IMG/VR virus record: IMGVR_UViG_3300028392_000001
Coordinates: 1 to 63,171 of that record
Strand: one strand, 5' to 3'
Length of the DNA stretch: 63,171 nucleotides
Source: a virus
Both the position numbers and the translations under genes were made by a program. Each line of letters starts with the position of its first letter. Position 1 is the first letter of the stretch. Of the stretch, positions 18,401 to 26,297 are shown in pieces. Under the pieces are notes generated by a model. The model searched no databases, was not told where the DNA came from, and saw nothing but the letters and a program-made list of their open reading frames with translations.

Positions 18401-19124
18401 CTTAATTTTAATTAATGATGTTAAAAAAATAGGAACAGAAATTGTTAATAACGAGTCTATAGTTTTAAGCCTTTCAAGATGTAAATATTTTCTTGATGAA
18501 GAATCGGGTTCTGAGTCAAAAATAGTTTACGAAGCAAGCGAACTTGTTCCTAGTTCAAATGAACTTGAAATAATAGGAACAAGAAATCTTTCTCAGTATA
18601 TTACAAATTCTTCAAATATTCTTTTTATAGAATATGTAAAAAGAATTGACACTGTTTTTTTTGACGAAGGAAAAGCTGTTGGCTTTCCTTCTGACAATGT
18701 GATAATGATAAGAAATAAAATAGGAGAAGGTTCAATTATACTTATTAAAAGCATATCTTCTTCTGGATTAAATTGCATTGAAGTCGAATCTCAATCTAGT
18801 GTTGAAGATATTTGGTCGCGAAACAATTTTTTTAAGATAGATACTGATTCTGAAGATTATCAATTAAGTCTTAGTGTAGAGGAAGATGCAATGAATTTTA
18901 CTGCTTCTAGGAAAGACCCGTCAGGAAATGTAAGGATAGAGCAAAGCTATTTAAACGGATTAGTTCTTTGGAAAAACGGAGAGGTTATTTTTCAAGTAAG
19001 CAAAGATGGAATTGTGTATACTAATCAAATTGATGCAGGAGCTCCAGCTGGAACTATAACAAACAAGATTCCTATTTACGACAATTACGGATATCCTAGA
19101 GGTTTTATTCCTGTCTATAATTAA
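18393..19124 (+). CDS. fibre-like protein, first of three tandem paralogues
   Basis: A 243-residue protein. Residues 1 to about 140 (MNNLILINDVKKIGTE through SSVEDIWSR) align by eye with the N-termini of the next two genes. The C-terminal part contains DAGAPAGTITNKIPIYD and ends GFIPVYN, matching the end of the second paralogue. A shared N-terminal domain with variable middle sequence is typical of virion fibres, where the shared part docks to the particle. Assignment as fibre is inference. Confidence 0.65.
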   Translation: MNNLILINDVKKIGTEIVNNESIVLSLSRCKYFLDEESGSESKIVYEASELVPSSNELEIIGTRNLSQYITNSSNILFIEYVKRIDTVFFDEGKAVGFPSDNVIMIRNKIGEGSIILIKSISSSGLNCIEVESQSSVEDIWSRNNFFKIDTDSEDYQLSLSVEEDAMNFTASRKDPSGNVRIEQSYLNGLVLWKNGEVIFQVSKDGIVYTNQIDAGAPAGTITNKIPIYDNYGYPRGFIPVYN

Positions 19125-19135
19125 AAATTTTTAAA

Positions 19136-20032
19136 ATGAATAACTTAGTAAAAGTTTCTAATGCCACGAAAATAGGAAACGAAACAGTTAGTGGAGAATC
19201 ATTGATTGTTAGTCTTTCAAGAACAAAGTATTCTCTTGTTGACGGAAGTAATGTTTCTATAGTTTATGACGCTAATGAAATGAACCCTAGTTCCAACGAG
19301 ATAGAAATATCTGGAACCTGGGAATATAACCCTACTACATACATAGGCCCAATTCTTATTCAAATACAAGAAGTAACAGAAATTGATACAATAAGGTTTT
19401 CAAGTCCATCAACTTGCGGGTTTAGCTCTGACAACATAATACTCATAAGAGACAATCATCTTGGAGGAAGCGTTATAACTATTGCAGCCGTTTCTTCATC
19501 TGGACTTCAAAGCATTCAGGTTTATAGTAATAAAACTGTTGACGATATATGGAGCAGGTATCAAGACCAGTCAATTTCTTTTTCAGAAGGAGCTCCAAAA
19601 GTTTGGAACTACTCGTCAGAAGCAGCAACTCTCGATCGAGCATCTGTTGATGGCTCGCTTAGTAAAATAGAAATGCAAGCGTCAGATTCTGGTTTTGATT
19701 CTAAGTTTTTGCTTCAATTTTACTCAGACTACATAAACATGAAAAAAAGTAACTTTTTAGATTCACAAAGGTCAAGAATTAGATTAAGTAGCTCTGATTT
19801 TGTTATTTTTGTTGAAGATGATTTGCCTGGAACATTTACGTATATTAGCTTAGATTCCAGTTTAGGATTTGTTTTTCAAACAGAAACAGGTAAAAAGTTT
19901 TCTATTAAACTTGATGGAAGCATAGAAACAAATCAAATTCAGTCTGGAGCTCCAGCAGGTTCTGCTACAAAAAAGCTTCCGTTGTATAACGAGCTTGGTG
20001 TTCTTCAAGGTTATATTCCGCTCTTCAATTAA
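19136..20032 (+). CDS. fibre-like protein, second of three tandem paralogues
   Basis: A 298-residue protein. The N-terminus (MNNLVKVSNATKIGNETV through KTVDDIWSRY, about residue 142) matches the genes on either side, and the C-terminus (SGAPAGSATKKLPLYN, ending GYIPLFN) matches the first paralogue. About 50 extra residues in the middle are unlike the first copy. The pattern suggests tandem duplication with divergence of the exposed part. Its start follows the A/T-rich sequence AATTTTTAAAATG. Confidence 0.65.
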   Translation: MNNLVKVSNATKIGNETVSGESLIVSLSRTKYSLVDGSNVSIVYDANEMNPSSNEIEISGTWEYNPTTYIGPILIQIQEVTEIDTIRFSSPSTCGFSSDNIILIRDNHLGGSVITIAAVSSSGLQSIQVYSNKTVDDIWSRYQDQSISFSEGAPKVWNYSSEAATLDRASVDGSLSKIEMQASDSGFDSKFLLQFYSDYINMKKSNFLDSQRSRIRLSSSDFVIFVEDDLPGTFTYISLDSSLGFVFQTETGKKFSIKLDGSIETNQIQSGAPAGSATKKLPLYNELGVLQGYIPLFN

Positions 20033-20058
20033 TTATAAAAACTCAAAAACAAAAAAAA

Positions 20059-20730
20059 ATGGATAGACTAATTTTAGGCCAAAACGTTTCTAGAATAAAC
20101 GCAATGGCTTTCGCAAACGAGCATCTTATTATTAACGAGAACAGAATTCAAAATCCTGGAAACGGAAGTCCTTGGACTATCTGGTATGACGCATCAATCT
20201 TGTTCCCTGAAGCAACTCATACTGAAATAACTGGAGAGGCAACTACTCCTTACCCTACCCAGTACATCGCTCCGTACTTGATTCAGATTTTAGCTACTAG
20301 TATTTCTGGTAATGTTTTAGGTACTCCAGAAGTGAGATACTGGCCTACTGGCAAGATTATAATGATTATGGAAGATGGAACTGGCTCTAAAATGTATGTT
20401 GACGCTATTGATTCTCATGGACGCCCAACGACAGAGATTAAATCTTCTGAGTCAATCATGACTATTTGGAACAGGTACATTGCAACTGCCTCTTCAGCAT
20501 TGAAAATTACTGAGGTTGTTGAAGACTGGACTACTTCAGGCTCTACGATAACACACGCAATAGCACATACCCCTGCTAACAATCCAACGATTCAGAGCAA
20601 AGTTAAAGTTTACGATAACGGTATCCTACTCAATACTACCAAGTATTCTGTTTCTGGAACAACCGTAACCTTTACTCCGGCAATAGCGACTGCTCACGTT
20701 GTGACGTTTGTTTATTCTTATATGTCTTAA
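20059..20730 (+). CDS. fibre-like protein, third paralogue with a different C-terminus
   Basis: A 223-residue protein. The N-terminal 145 residues (up to ESIMTIWNRY) align with the two preceding proteins. The C-terminal part is different and resembles a small Ig-like or fibre-tip beta domain (KVYDNGILLNTTKYSVSG, then VTFTPAIATAHVVTFVYSY). The codon mix looks less AT-rich than the paralogues, possibly reflecting high expression or later acquisition. An A-rich leader precedes the ATG. Candidates include a head fibre or a receptor-binding tip. Confidence 0.65.
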   Translation: MDRLILGQNVSRINAMAFANEHLIINENRIQNPGNGSPWTIWYDASILFPEATHTEITGEATTPYPTQYIAPYLIQILATSISGNVLGTPEVRYWPTGKIIMIMEDGTGSKMYVDAIDSHGRPTTEIKSSESIMTIWNRYIATASSALKITEVVEDWTTSGSTITHAIAHTPANNPTIQSKVKVYDNGILLNTTKYSVSGTTVTFTPAIATAHVVTFVYSYMS

Positions 20731-20742
20731 CATTAAACTTTT

Positions 20743-21066
20743 ATGAACATTGAAGACTTAAAGAAAATTATTCCTACTTTTCAAAGCAACCCTCTAGGTT
20801 CTGTTTTAGCTATAAACCTAGTGTTGTTCTTTGGAATTTACAAGTATGTTTCAATAGCTCAGGAGAATTTTCAATCCCAATTAATAGAGTGTCGAACCTC
20901 TCAAGAGCAATGCGAAAAAGACAAAGATGAACTGAATCAAAAACTTATCTTCTATATTTCAAATCAAGAAGAAAGAATGAAAAATCAGTACGAGTACATA
21001 CAAAAAGAAGGTAATGACGATTCTTTAACTCTTATAAAACTTAAAAGAAAATTAAAAGTTAAATAA
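20743..21066 (+). CDS. Rz-like inner-membrane spanin candidate
   Basis: A 107-residue protein with one N-terminal transmembrane segment (about residues 19-35, GSVLAINLVLFFGIYKY) followed by a charged, predicted coiled coil. This is the layout of an inner-membrane spanin (Rz-like), which helps disrupt the outer membrane at lysis. It ends one base into the next gene, another small protein with an N-terminal hydrophobic segment. There is no sequence signature beyond topology. Confidence 0.5.
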   Translation: MNIEDLKKIIPTFQSNPLGSVLAINLVLFFGIYKYVSIAQENFQSQLIECRTSQEQCEKDKDELNQKLIFYISNQEERMKNQYEYIQKEGNDDSLTLIKLKRKLKVK

Positions 21067-21440
21067 TGAAAAACAGACAAATAGCAACCGCAGCGATTCT
21101 TGTTCCAATAGCTTTAGCTGCCATTCTTTTTTCAGTAACATCTATTGATGTTAAAAAAGAAACAATAAAGCAACCAAAGGTAAAAAGCATTGTAATTAAC
21201 GACTCCCTAATCGTTAAGTACAAAACTTCTTTGGTAAAAAAGGACTCGAGTTTCAACGACTTTAAAGTAAAGAAAACTGTTTTTAAAAAGGAACTTTATT
21301 ATATTTGCTGTAAAGTCGAAAAACAAAATGTAGACAAATGCGTCTGCATATCGCCAAAAGAAGATTCACTTTTATTAAATTACAAACCAAAAAACAATGA
21401 GCAATCAGAAACTTTTAGCAACTACTGGAGGAACTATTAG
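21066..21440 (+). CDS. small membrane-anchored protein, possible lysis partner
   Basis: A 124-residue protein with an N-terminal hydrophobic segment (about residues 6-24, IATAAILVPIALAAILFSV) and a lysine-rich outer part containing a CC and a CVC motif (CCKVEK, KCVCISP). Start and stop are shared with the spanin-like gene upstream (one-base overlap), suggesting coupled translation. Possible roles are an outer spanin without a lipobox, or an antiholin-type membrane protein. Function unknown. Confidence 0.5.
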   Translation: MKNRQIATAAILVPIALAAILFSVTSIDVKKETIKQPKVKSIVINDSLIVKYKTSLVKKDSSFNDFKVKKTVFKKELYYICCKVEKQNVDKCVCISPKEDSLLLNYKPKNNEQSETFSNYWRNY

Positions 21441-21927
21441 TTCGCTAGTAAATCATGACAAGATTAACGCATCTGAAGAAATCAAAGCTAGCTTTAATGC
21501 TTTAAAAGAAACATTTGCAGAATCTAAAAATCCTAAAGACTTTGTTGCTCTTATTGAACCTTACTGGCCAGCAGTTACCGAAGTTCTTAAGGCTGTTAAA
21601 ATTTTTACGAACAACAAAGTTGACGCAGTTATTGACGATATCGTAGCAACAGGAAATAAATTGTTTCACGCCAGCGAAGGAACCATAGCTCCTGACGAAA
21701 AAGAAATTGAAGCTTTCATGACTAATATTTACTCTATTTACAATAAGGTAAAGAAAGTTCTTGCTATTATTGAAATCTTCTTGCCGGCAAGAATCAAAGC
21801 TGTTATGGACGAAATCATCTCGATTTTTGACTTAGCTGAATCACTTATTCCGGCAGCTACCGCAACTTCGGCTACTGTTACACCAGCAGCAACGGTTGTA
21901 AAGGTGCCTCATGAAGGTGAAGAATAA
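21397..21927 (+). CDS. unknown helical protein, 176 residues
   Basis: An Ala/Lys/Ile-rich, probably all-helical protein with a Thr/Ala/Pro tail (PAATATSATVTPAATVV). Its start overlaps the upstream gene by 44 bases. It contains two hydrophobic helices (around VLKAVKIFTNN and VKKVLAIIEIFLPARIKAVM). No family is recognised. By position it could be a lysis-associated or minor virion protein. Confidence 0.6.
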   Translation: MSNQKLLATTGGTISSLVNHDKINASEEIKASFNALKETFAESKNPKDFVALIEPYWPAVTEVLKAVKIFTNNKVDAVIDDIVATGNKLFHASEGTIAPDEKEIEAFMTNIYSIYNKVKKVLAIIEIFLPARIKAVMDEIISIFDLAESLIPAATATSATVTPAATVVKVPHEGEE

Positions 21928-21928
21928 C

Positions 21929-22016
21929 CCAAAATAAGCCCATTTATTTGCGTTTTAAACGGGTTAAATTGTTTGGATGGGTTACACATTAACCAATTTT
22001 AAAAACGGTTAAAATG
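21929..22016 (+). repeat. palindromic repeat element, copy B
   Basis: It begins CCAAAATAAGCCCATTTATTTG then CGTTTTAAACGGG and ends with AAAAACGGTTAAAATG, whose last three bases are the start codon of the zinc-ribbon gene at 22014. The left core differs from copy E at very few positions. The element fills the gap between two plus-strand genes. Confidence 0.8.
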
Positions 22017-22181
22017 CCACAAAACGACAAAGCTCAAACTAAGGTTCTTTGTAACACTTGTGACTCTTTGGTAATCTTTTTAGAAGGTGAAACAGTAAAG
22101 ACTTGCCAGCGTTGCAAAGAACAACTTGAAAGACTTCCTCAAGGAAAGGATTGGAAGTTAAAAAATTGTATTCTTTTCTAA
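22014..22181 (+). CDS. small zinc-ribbon protein, 55 residues
   Basis: A short reading frame starting MPQNDKAQTKVLCNTC. It has two CxxC pairs (CNTC at residues 13-16 and CQRC at about 35-38), the layout of a zinc ribbon. The ATG is the last three bases of repeat copy B, and the stop is 21 bases before the next gene. Two CxxC pairs at ribbon spacing and a fitting gap between genes make it likely real. Function unknown; small zinc ribbons often bind nucleic acid or other proteins. Confidence 0.7.
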   Translation: MPQNDKAQTKVLCNTCDSLVIFLEGETVKTCQRCKEQLERLPQGKDWKLKNCILF

Positions 22182-22202
22182 CCAATCAAACACTTTTAAA
22201 AA

Positions 22203-22532
22203 ATGAAAAAGTTTTTAGCTTTCGCAGCCATCTGCGCTGCAACGTTTACAACGCCTCCAGGCGTAGCAACTGAGATTCCAGGAATCATCAAATGCACTGG
22301 AACAAATTCAGCAAGAACAGATGATTTGACTGTAACCATTGTTCAGAACTCTGTTCCTAATCAGGGTTTTGGTGACTACAGTGGATGGAACTATTTGATA
22401 GTAACTTCTGACCCTGCCGTTATTCTTTCAATGAAGCAGAATCCTGCGTTTCCAAGTGACGACACAAAGAAGATTCCTGCCAACTTTGTTAGTGCTCAGG
22501 GCGCTTTGGATGCCTACAATGCTTTGACGTAA
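22203..22532 (+). CDS. small virion (decoration-like) protein with signal-like N-terminus
   Basis: A 109-residue protein starting MKKFLAFAAICAATF, which fits the hydrophobic-AIC signature of the capsid and scaffold genes and could also read as a signal peptide. The rest is beta-like and Pro/Thr/Asn-rich. The end (GALDAYNALT) resembles that of the next gene (NVALAAINAWL). A strong terminator follows. Small abundant proteins of this size are often head decoration proteins. Function inferred. Confidence 0.6.
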   Translation: MKKFLAFAAICAATFTTPPGVATEIPGIIKCTGTNSARTDDLTVTIVQNSVPNQGFGDYSGWNYLIVTSDPAVILSMKQNPAFPSDDTKKIPANFVSAQGALDAYNALT

Positions 22533-22559
22533 GTCGTGTGCTTTTTAGTTGTTAAACAA

Positions 22560-22597
22560 TTAGAGTCTGGTTTTGACCCAGACTCTAAATTTTTTTA
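22560..22597 (+). terminator. intrinsic terminator
   Basis: A perfect 11-bp stem TTAGAGTCTGG / CCAGACTCTAA around a 7-base loop, followed by a run of T (22590-22596). It lies 27 bases after the gene ending at 22532. Confidence 0.9.
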
Positions 22598-22616
22598 CCT
22601 AATAAAACTTTAAAAA

Positions 22617-22928
22617 ATGTCTTATATAAAAAATACAACACTAAGCAACGTTGGCTCTTCTATAAAAGTTGCCGTTACTGGTGCAGTAGATTCTTACATT
22701 GTAAAAGCTAATATTGTTTCTCTTGACGGAGTTTTCTCTGATAATTTAGGAGTAGTTCCTGGAGGTACAAACTATTTGCCTTCTCCTGTTGCAACAAAGA
22801 TAATCTTTACTATGAATAATGGTACAGCAATTACTTTTGAAGCACAGACAATGACAAATGTTGGATGGAGCTTAGGCACGCTAGGTTCTTTAAACGTTGC
22901 TCTTGCTGCAATAAATGCTTGGCTATAA
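22617..22928 (+). CDS. small virion protein candidate, 103 residues
   Basis: A Val/Ala/Thr/Gly-rich, probably beta-structured protein preceded by CTTTAAAAAATG, the usual start context here. Its C-terminal helix (NVALAAINAWL) resembles the end of the 109-residue protein upstream, so the two may be distantly related or occupy similar sites. It lies just after a terminator, so it needs its own promoter or read-through. No family is recognised. Confidence 0.6.
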   Translation: MSYIKNTTLSNVGSSIKVAVTGAVDSYIVKANIVSLDGVFSDNLGVVPGGTNYLPSPVATKIIFTMNNGTAITFEAQTMTNVGWSLGTLGSLNVALAAINAWL

Positions 22929-22951
22929 TAAATCTTTTAAATAAAATAAAA

Positions 22952-23272
22952 ATGGCTGTTAATACCTCAAAGTCACCACTAGGAAAAATAGCCGTACCTC
23001 ATGAGAAGTACGGCTCAGTATATATCAAAGGAGTAGAGCTTACTCCAGTTATTAACGGATTTCAGCTTAGCATAAGAATGGAGATAATCGTACCTCCTAA
23101 TCCTATGGCAAAGAAAGACCCTTATGACTGTTACGAAAGTACCCGCTGGTGCGACCCTGACGTTTTTGTCTATTCGGTTGACGAGTGGGAAGAGTGCGAA
23201 GAGAAATTCTTGGAGATGGCAGCAAAAGCTGGCTACATTCAAGGATACGAAGACGACATGGACGAAGACTAA
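22952..23272 (+). CDS. unknown acidic protein, 106 residues
   Basis: The start was set at the ATG at 22952 (MAVNTSKSPLGK), which follows AAATAAAATAAAA and clears the upstream gene; an in-frame ATG at 22865 would overlap it by 64 bases. The C-terminal half is acidic with two Cys, ending DDMDED. It is the last plus-strand gene and its stop overlaps that of the first minus-strand gene, marking the convergent boundary. Function unknown. Confidence 0.65.
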   Translation: MAVNTSKSPLGKIAVPHEKYGSVYIKGVELTPVINGFQLSIRMEIIVPPNPMAKKDPYDCYESTRWCDPDVFVYSVDEWEECEEKFLEMAAKAGYIQGYEDDMDED

Positions 23273-23745
23273 GCTATTCCTATATTATTGTCAAGTAACA
23301 ATATTCCGCTAGGGGTTTCTTTGCTATAATCTTTATTGATATCGCAAGGAAGCCCTTTTATTACTCTATATGTCCACATACCTATTATGTCTTTCTTGTC
23401 CTTGCCCAAGTCTAAATAGCTACTACCGAAGTTCTCTTTGTCAAACTCGTCTTTGATTATCGCAACACAATCGTCAAGAGTATATACGCTTTTTAAAAGA
23501 ACTTCGTTTTGGTAGTAACTCTGATTAATGTTTATAACTCCGTTAATAACAGTTTCCATATTTACAATGTTCTCTTTTATAGACAATCCATTGTTAAGAT
23601 GATGCTGAACTAATTGCAAAAAGCTGTGCATTACATTAGCCGTAACTGATTCTTTCCAAAATTGAAGTTGAAATTCAGTATGGTGAGCATTGTCAGACCT
23701 TCCAACTATTTGGATAGCTTGATTAAGTTTTACTTCTTTTTTCAT
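23269..23745 (-). CDS. unknown protein, 158 residues (end of early arm)
   Basis: The last gene of the minus-strand arm; its stop overlaps that of the convergent plus-strand gene by four bases. The protein is mixed alpha/beta with no recognisable catalytic motif. A palindromic repeat (copy C) separates it from the gene upstream. Function unknown. Confidence 0.65.
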   Translation of the reverse strand: MKKEVKLNQAIQIVGRSDNAHHTEFQLQFWKESVTANVMHSFLQLVQHHLNNGLSIKENIVNMETVINGVININQSYYQNEVLLKSVYTLDDCVAIIKDEFDKENFGSSYLDLGKDKKDIIGMWTYRVIKGLPCDINKDYSKETPSGILLLDNNIGIA

Positions 23746-23777
23746 TGTTTTAAGTTTGGTTAATGATGTAAAAATGG

Positions 23778-23870
23778 CAAATTTGCCCGTTTATTTGCGT
23801 TTTAACGTTGTTTTATACCGTTCAATGCGTTTGTATTTCCCGGAAAAACAAACGTTTTAAAACGGTTACG
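23778..23870 (+). repeat. palindromic repeat element, copy C
   Basis: It begins CAAATTTGCCCGTTTATTTG then CGTTTTAACG and ends ACGTTTTAAAACGGTTACG. The stop codon of the minus-strand gene 23866-24486 lies in its right arm. The orientation is the same as the other copies although the flanking genes run on the minus strand. Confidence 0.8.
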
Positions 23871-24486
23871 ATTCGAGCTTTTCTTGAATTTTTTCTTTAA
23901 AAATGTGAGAAAATTCAACTTCACTTGAAAAGCATAACGGCATAGTTATTGTTTCTGGTTTCTGAGGACCATCAGCAACACCTGCCGCAACAGCATCTAG
24001 TCCGTGAAACCCCTTATAGATTTTCTTAAGTTCAGTCAAAGAATCAAGTTGATAAAAGTCTTTAAACCTACAGTCGACTAAAACAAACCTGTCTAATTGA
24101 ACAATGACAGTTATTCTGTGAAGCTCTTTCCTTTCCGTCATTACCGTAAGAAACAAAGGATAGGACACTCCATGTATGTTTTTTTCTGTGTCTATTCTAA
24201 TTTCTTCCTGAAGATTAGAAAGAATAAACTTTATGTCATTCCAAGAGCTCGACCCCAAAATAGGATGATTTCTTATAATTGGAACTACGTAAAGCGCGAA
24301 TGTGTAGTTTTTTGACTTTCTTAAATGAGCAAGACAAACTGCATCTGCCTGAATATCGTAGTTGTAATTATTACTATTTATTGCATTAAGCACCTGCTCG
24401 CAGTTAAACAGATTAGCTATGTTTTTAGCTATGCAGTAGTTATTTTTTTCCGAAGGAGGGAAAGGTATTTTTGCTAATTCTTTCAT
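23866..24486 (-). CDS. unknown protein, 206 residues
   Basis: The product begins MKELAKIPFPPSEKNNYC, has an alternating hydrophobic C-terminal half and ends KIQEKLES. I do not recognise the family. It lies six bases after the MazG-like gene, so the two are probably co-transcribed. The stop codon is inside palindromic repeat copy C. Function unknown. Confidence 0.65.
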   Translation of the reverse strand: MKELAKIPFPPSEKNNYCIAKNIANLFNCEQVLNAINSNNYNYDIQADAVCLAHLRKSKNYTFALYVVPIIRNHPILGSSSWNDIKFILSNLQEEIRIDTEKNIHGVSYPLFLTVMTERKELHRITVIVQLDRFVLVDCRFKDFYQLDSLTELKKIYKGFHGLDAVAAGVADGPQKPETITMPLCFSSEVEFSHIFKEKIQEKLES

Positions 24487-24492
24487 TGTTTT

Positions 24493-25143
24493 TTAGAATT
24501 TTTTACCGTGCTTGTAGGGTCTTGTCTTGTTGTAAGCCATCTTAATTTCCATACACTCTTTGAGAGGGAATTTATATTCTTCAGAATATTTAATAACAGC
24601 AGAAAGAAGTTTGGACAAAAACATTTTACTTTCTTTTGGTTCATGCCAAATGCAATTAAAAAGTGATTCTTCTGTCTTGTTTATTTCATTCCTAAGAACT
24701 AAATACTTTAACTGTTTTCCATCAAGAAGATTTATGAAATTATAATTAACTACATCTAGTTTAAGCGCAGCAAACAAGTCAAGAATTCTAATTACCAAAT
24801 CAGCAAACTCAAACTCTTCACAGTCAAAAAGACCTTCGTTTTTTATTAAAGAAAAAAAACCTGTCAGTGCAATTTCTGTTTCACTTTCTTCTTCTACGAG
24901 TTCGCAAAACCTTTTATAAACGTTTTCAAAATCGTCATAAAAACCAGTAAAAGTTTTAACCGACTTTCCTTCTCTAAAAGCAGAATACGCTTCCATTAGT
25001 TCTTCCATAAACAAGTTAAACCTCTTAGCGATTTCTTGTTCTGTTACTTCAAAATCTTCGTAGAATCCTTTGTTAACTGCATTTTGATGAATCTCTATAG
25101 AAAGCTTTTGAAGCTCCTCTGTTGTAAATATATCTGTTCTCAT
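24493..25143 (-). CDS. MazG-like nucleotide pyrophosphohydrolase
   Basis: The 216-residue helical protein has the layout of all-alpha NTP pyrophosphohydrolases. A first metal-binding helix is at about residues 50-60 (FMEELMEAYSAF, ExxE-type), a second helix near 115-126 (EFADLVIRILDL), and the typical end KMAYNKTRPYKHGKKF. These enzymes hydrolyse NTPs or dNTPs to monophosphates and pyrophosphate; in phages they may clean the nucleotide pool or lower host (p)ppGpp signalling. The stop overlaps the next gene region tightly (ATG at 25143 shares a base with the upstream gene's stop). Confidence 0.75.
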   Translation of the reverse strand: MRTDIFTTEELQKLSIEIHQNAVNKGFYEDFEVTEQEIAKRFNLFMEELMEAYSAFREGKSVKTFTGFYDDFENVYKRFCELVEEESETEIALTGFFSLIKNEGLFDCEEFEFADLVIRILDLFAALKLDVVNYNFINLLDGKQLKYLVLRNEINKTEESLFNCIWHEPKESKMFLSKLLSAVIKYSEEYKFPLKECMEIKMAYNKTRPYKHGKKF

Positions 25144-25400
25144 TACGCACCAATTTTTAAAGGGTTAGCTAATATTAAGTCTGACTTTGCTACTTTAAGA
25201 ATAATTTCTTCTACGCTTTTAGGCAAAGAGTCTAGCCATTCTTTCATGTCTTCGTCGTCGTCGTCAGAAGGGGTTTCAGTTCTTCTTTCTTCGTTAAGAA
25301 CGATAGCTTTTTTAACACCTTCGACTTCATCTGAACAGTTTATACAGTAAAGGTTGTTTGTTCCGTCTATTTTATCATAGATTGCTACAAATATTAACAT
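25143..25400 (-). CDS. unknown acidic protein, 85 residues
   Basis: A small acidic protein with a run of Asp (SDDDDEDMKEWLDSLP, about residues 45-60). It shares single bases with both neighbours, so it is part of the same operon. The N-terminal segment MLIFVAIYDKIDG is beta-like. No family is recognised. Confidence 0.6.
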   Translation of the reverse strand: MLIFVAIYDKIDGTNNLYCINCSDEVEGVKKAIVLNEERRTETPSDDDDEDMKEWLDSLPKSVEEIILKVAKSDLILANPLKIGA

Positions 25401-26203
25401 TATTCTGCTTTTTTATAAAGTTGATTAATTGTAAAGTACAAGCCGTTGCAGTTCTTGTTAACAGAACTTTTTATATCTTCTACAAGAGAAGTCCATAGGA
25501 TTTCAAGTGCTTCAACATTTTCAATATCAATAGAGCCTATTACTATATTAATATTAAACTCGTCGTCACTAGTGTTAGCGATTATCATTACCTCGTCAGA
25601 GAGATTAACTCCTTCTTGAGAAGGATTAACAAGAGATACGAAGCGATGCTTTTGATGATGAGTATCTTCGTTTGCAATAAACTCACAGAGATTTTGAAAC
25701 TGGTCAACACCAGGAGTATAAGCTTTTGCCACCCAACTTCCATCTGGAGCTTCAGGAAGAATTATTTTTGCAGACATAGGAACATCATGCTCTTTACTTC
25801 CGCTTATGTATTTGTACGTTGCTCCATAATTACGAAGCATTGTTTGAAGGCAAATACCCATGTCATCTATGGTTGAAACAAGTTGACTAAACTCTAACGG
25901 AGTTTTGTTTTCGTCTACCATGCCGTAAAGTTCTTCTACGTCACATTGAGAAAGCATTCTGTTCATAAAAAACCTTTCGCAATCTTTAAGAGACTTAGGA
26001 ATACTTTCATCTTTTATTAAGCAGGCTTTAAGCATCTCTTTCTTGGAAGTCTTTCCGTCAATAATAAACTTGTAAAGTTTTGAAAGCTTTCCGCTGCCTC
26101 TGTCTTCAGCTTGTATTACTATAGGTCCTTCATGAAGTCTAACAACGTCACCTTTAACTACAGACATTTTCCATTTGCTTGGGTCTAAATTTCTTACTTT
26201 CAT
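25400..26203 (-). CDS. unknown early protein, 267 residues
   Basis: A mixed alpha/beta protein starting MKVRNLDPSKWKMSVVKGD. It shares one base with the small acidic gene downstream and is separated by a terminator from the SSB-like gene upstream. Acidic patches such as TSDDEFNINIVIG are present, but no catalytic motif is clear. The terminator implies a separate promoter nearby, which I could not identify. Confidence 0.65.
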   Translation of the reverse strand: MKVRNLDPSKWKMSVVKGDVVRLHEGPIVIQAEDRGSGKLSKLYKFIIDGKTSKKEMLKACLIKDESIPKSLKDCERFFMNRMLSQCDVEELYGMVDENKTPLEFSQLVSTIDDMGICLQTMLRNYGATYKYISGSKEHDVPMSAKIILPEAPDGSWVAKAYTPGVDQFQNLCEFIANEDTHHQKHRFVSLVNPSQEGVNLSDEVMIIANTSDDEFNINIVIGSIDIENVEALEILWTSLVEDIKSSVNKNCNGLYFTINQLYKKAE

Positions 26204-26231
26204 TTAGTTGTTATTTTTTTATTAGTAAAAT

Positions 26232-26270
26232 TGACCAGCAGTGACTGCCGAAACAGTCACCTGCTAGTCA
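26232..26270 (-). terminator. intrinsic terminator after the SSB-like gene
   Basis: On the minus strand a long hairpin forms from TGACTAGCAGGTGACTG and CAGTCACTGCTGGTCA with one bulge and one wobble pair, followed by AATTTTACTAAT. It ends transcription from the gene at 26298-26957. Confidence 0.8.
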
Positions 26271-26297
26271 ATCAATCAAAACTCAAAACTCGTTAAA

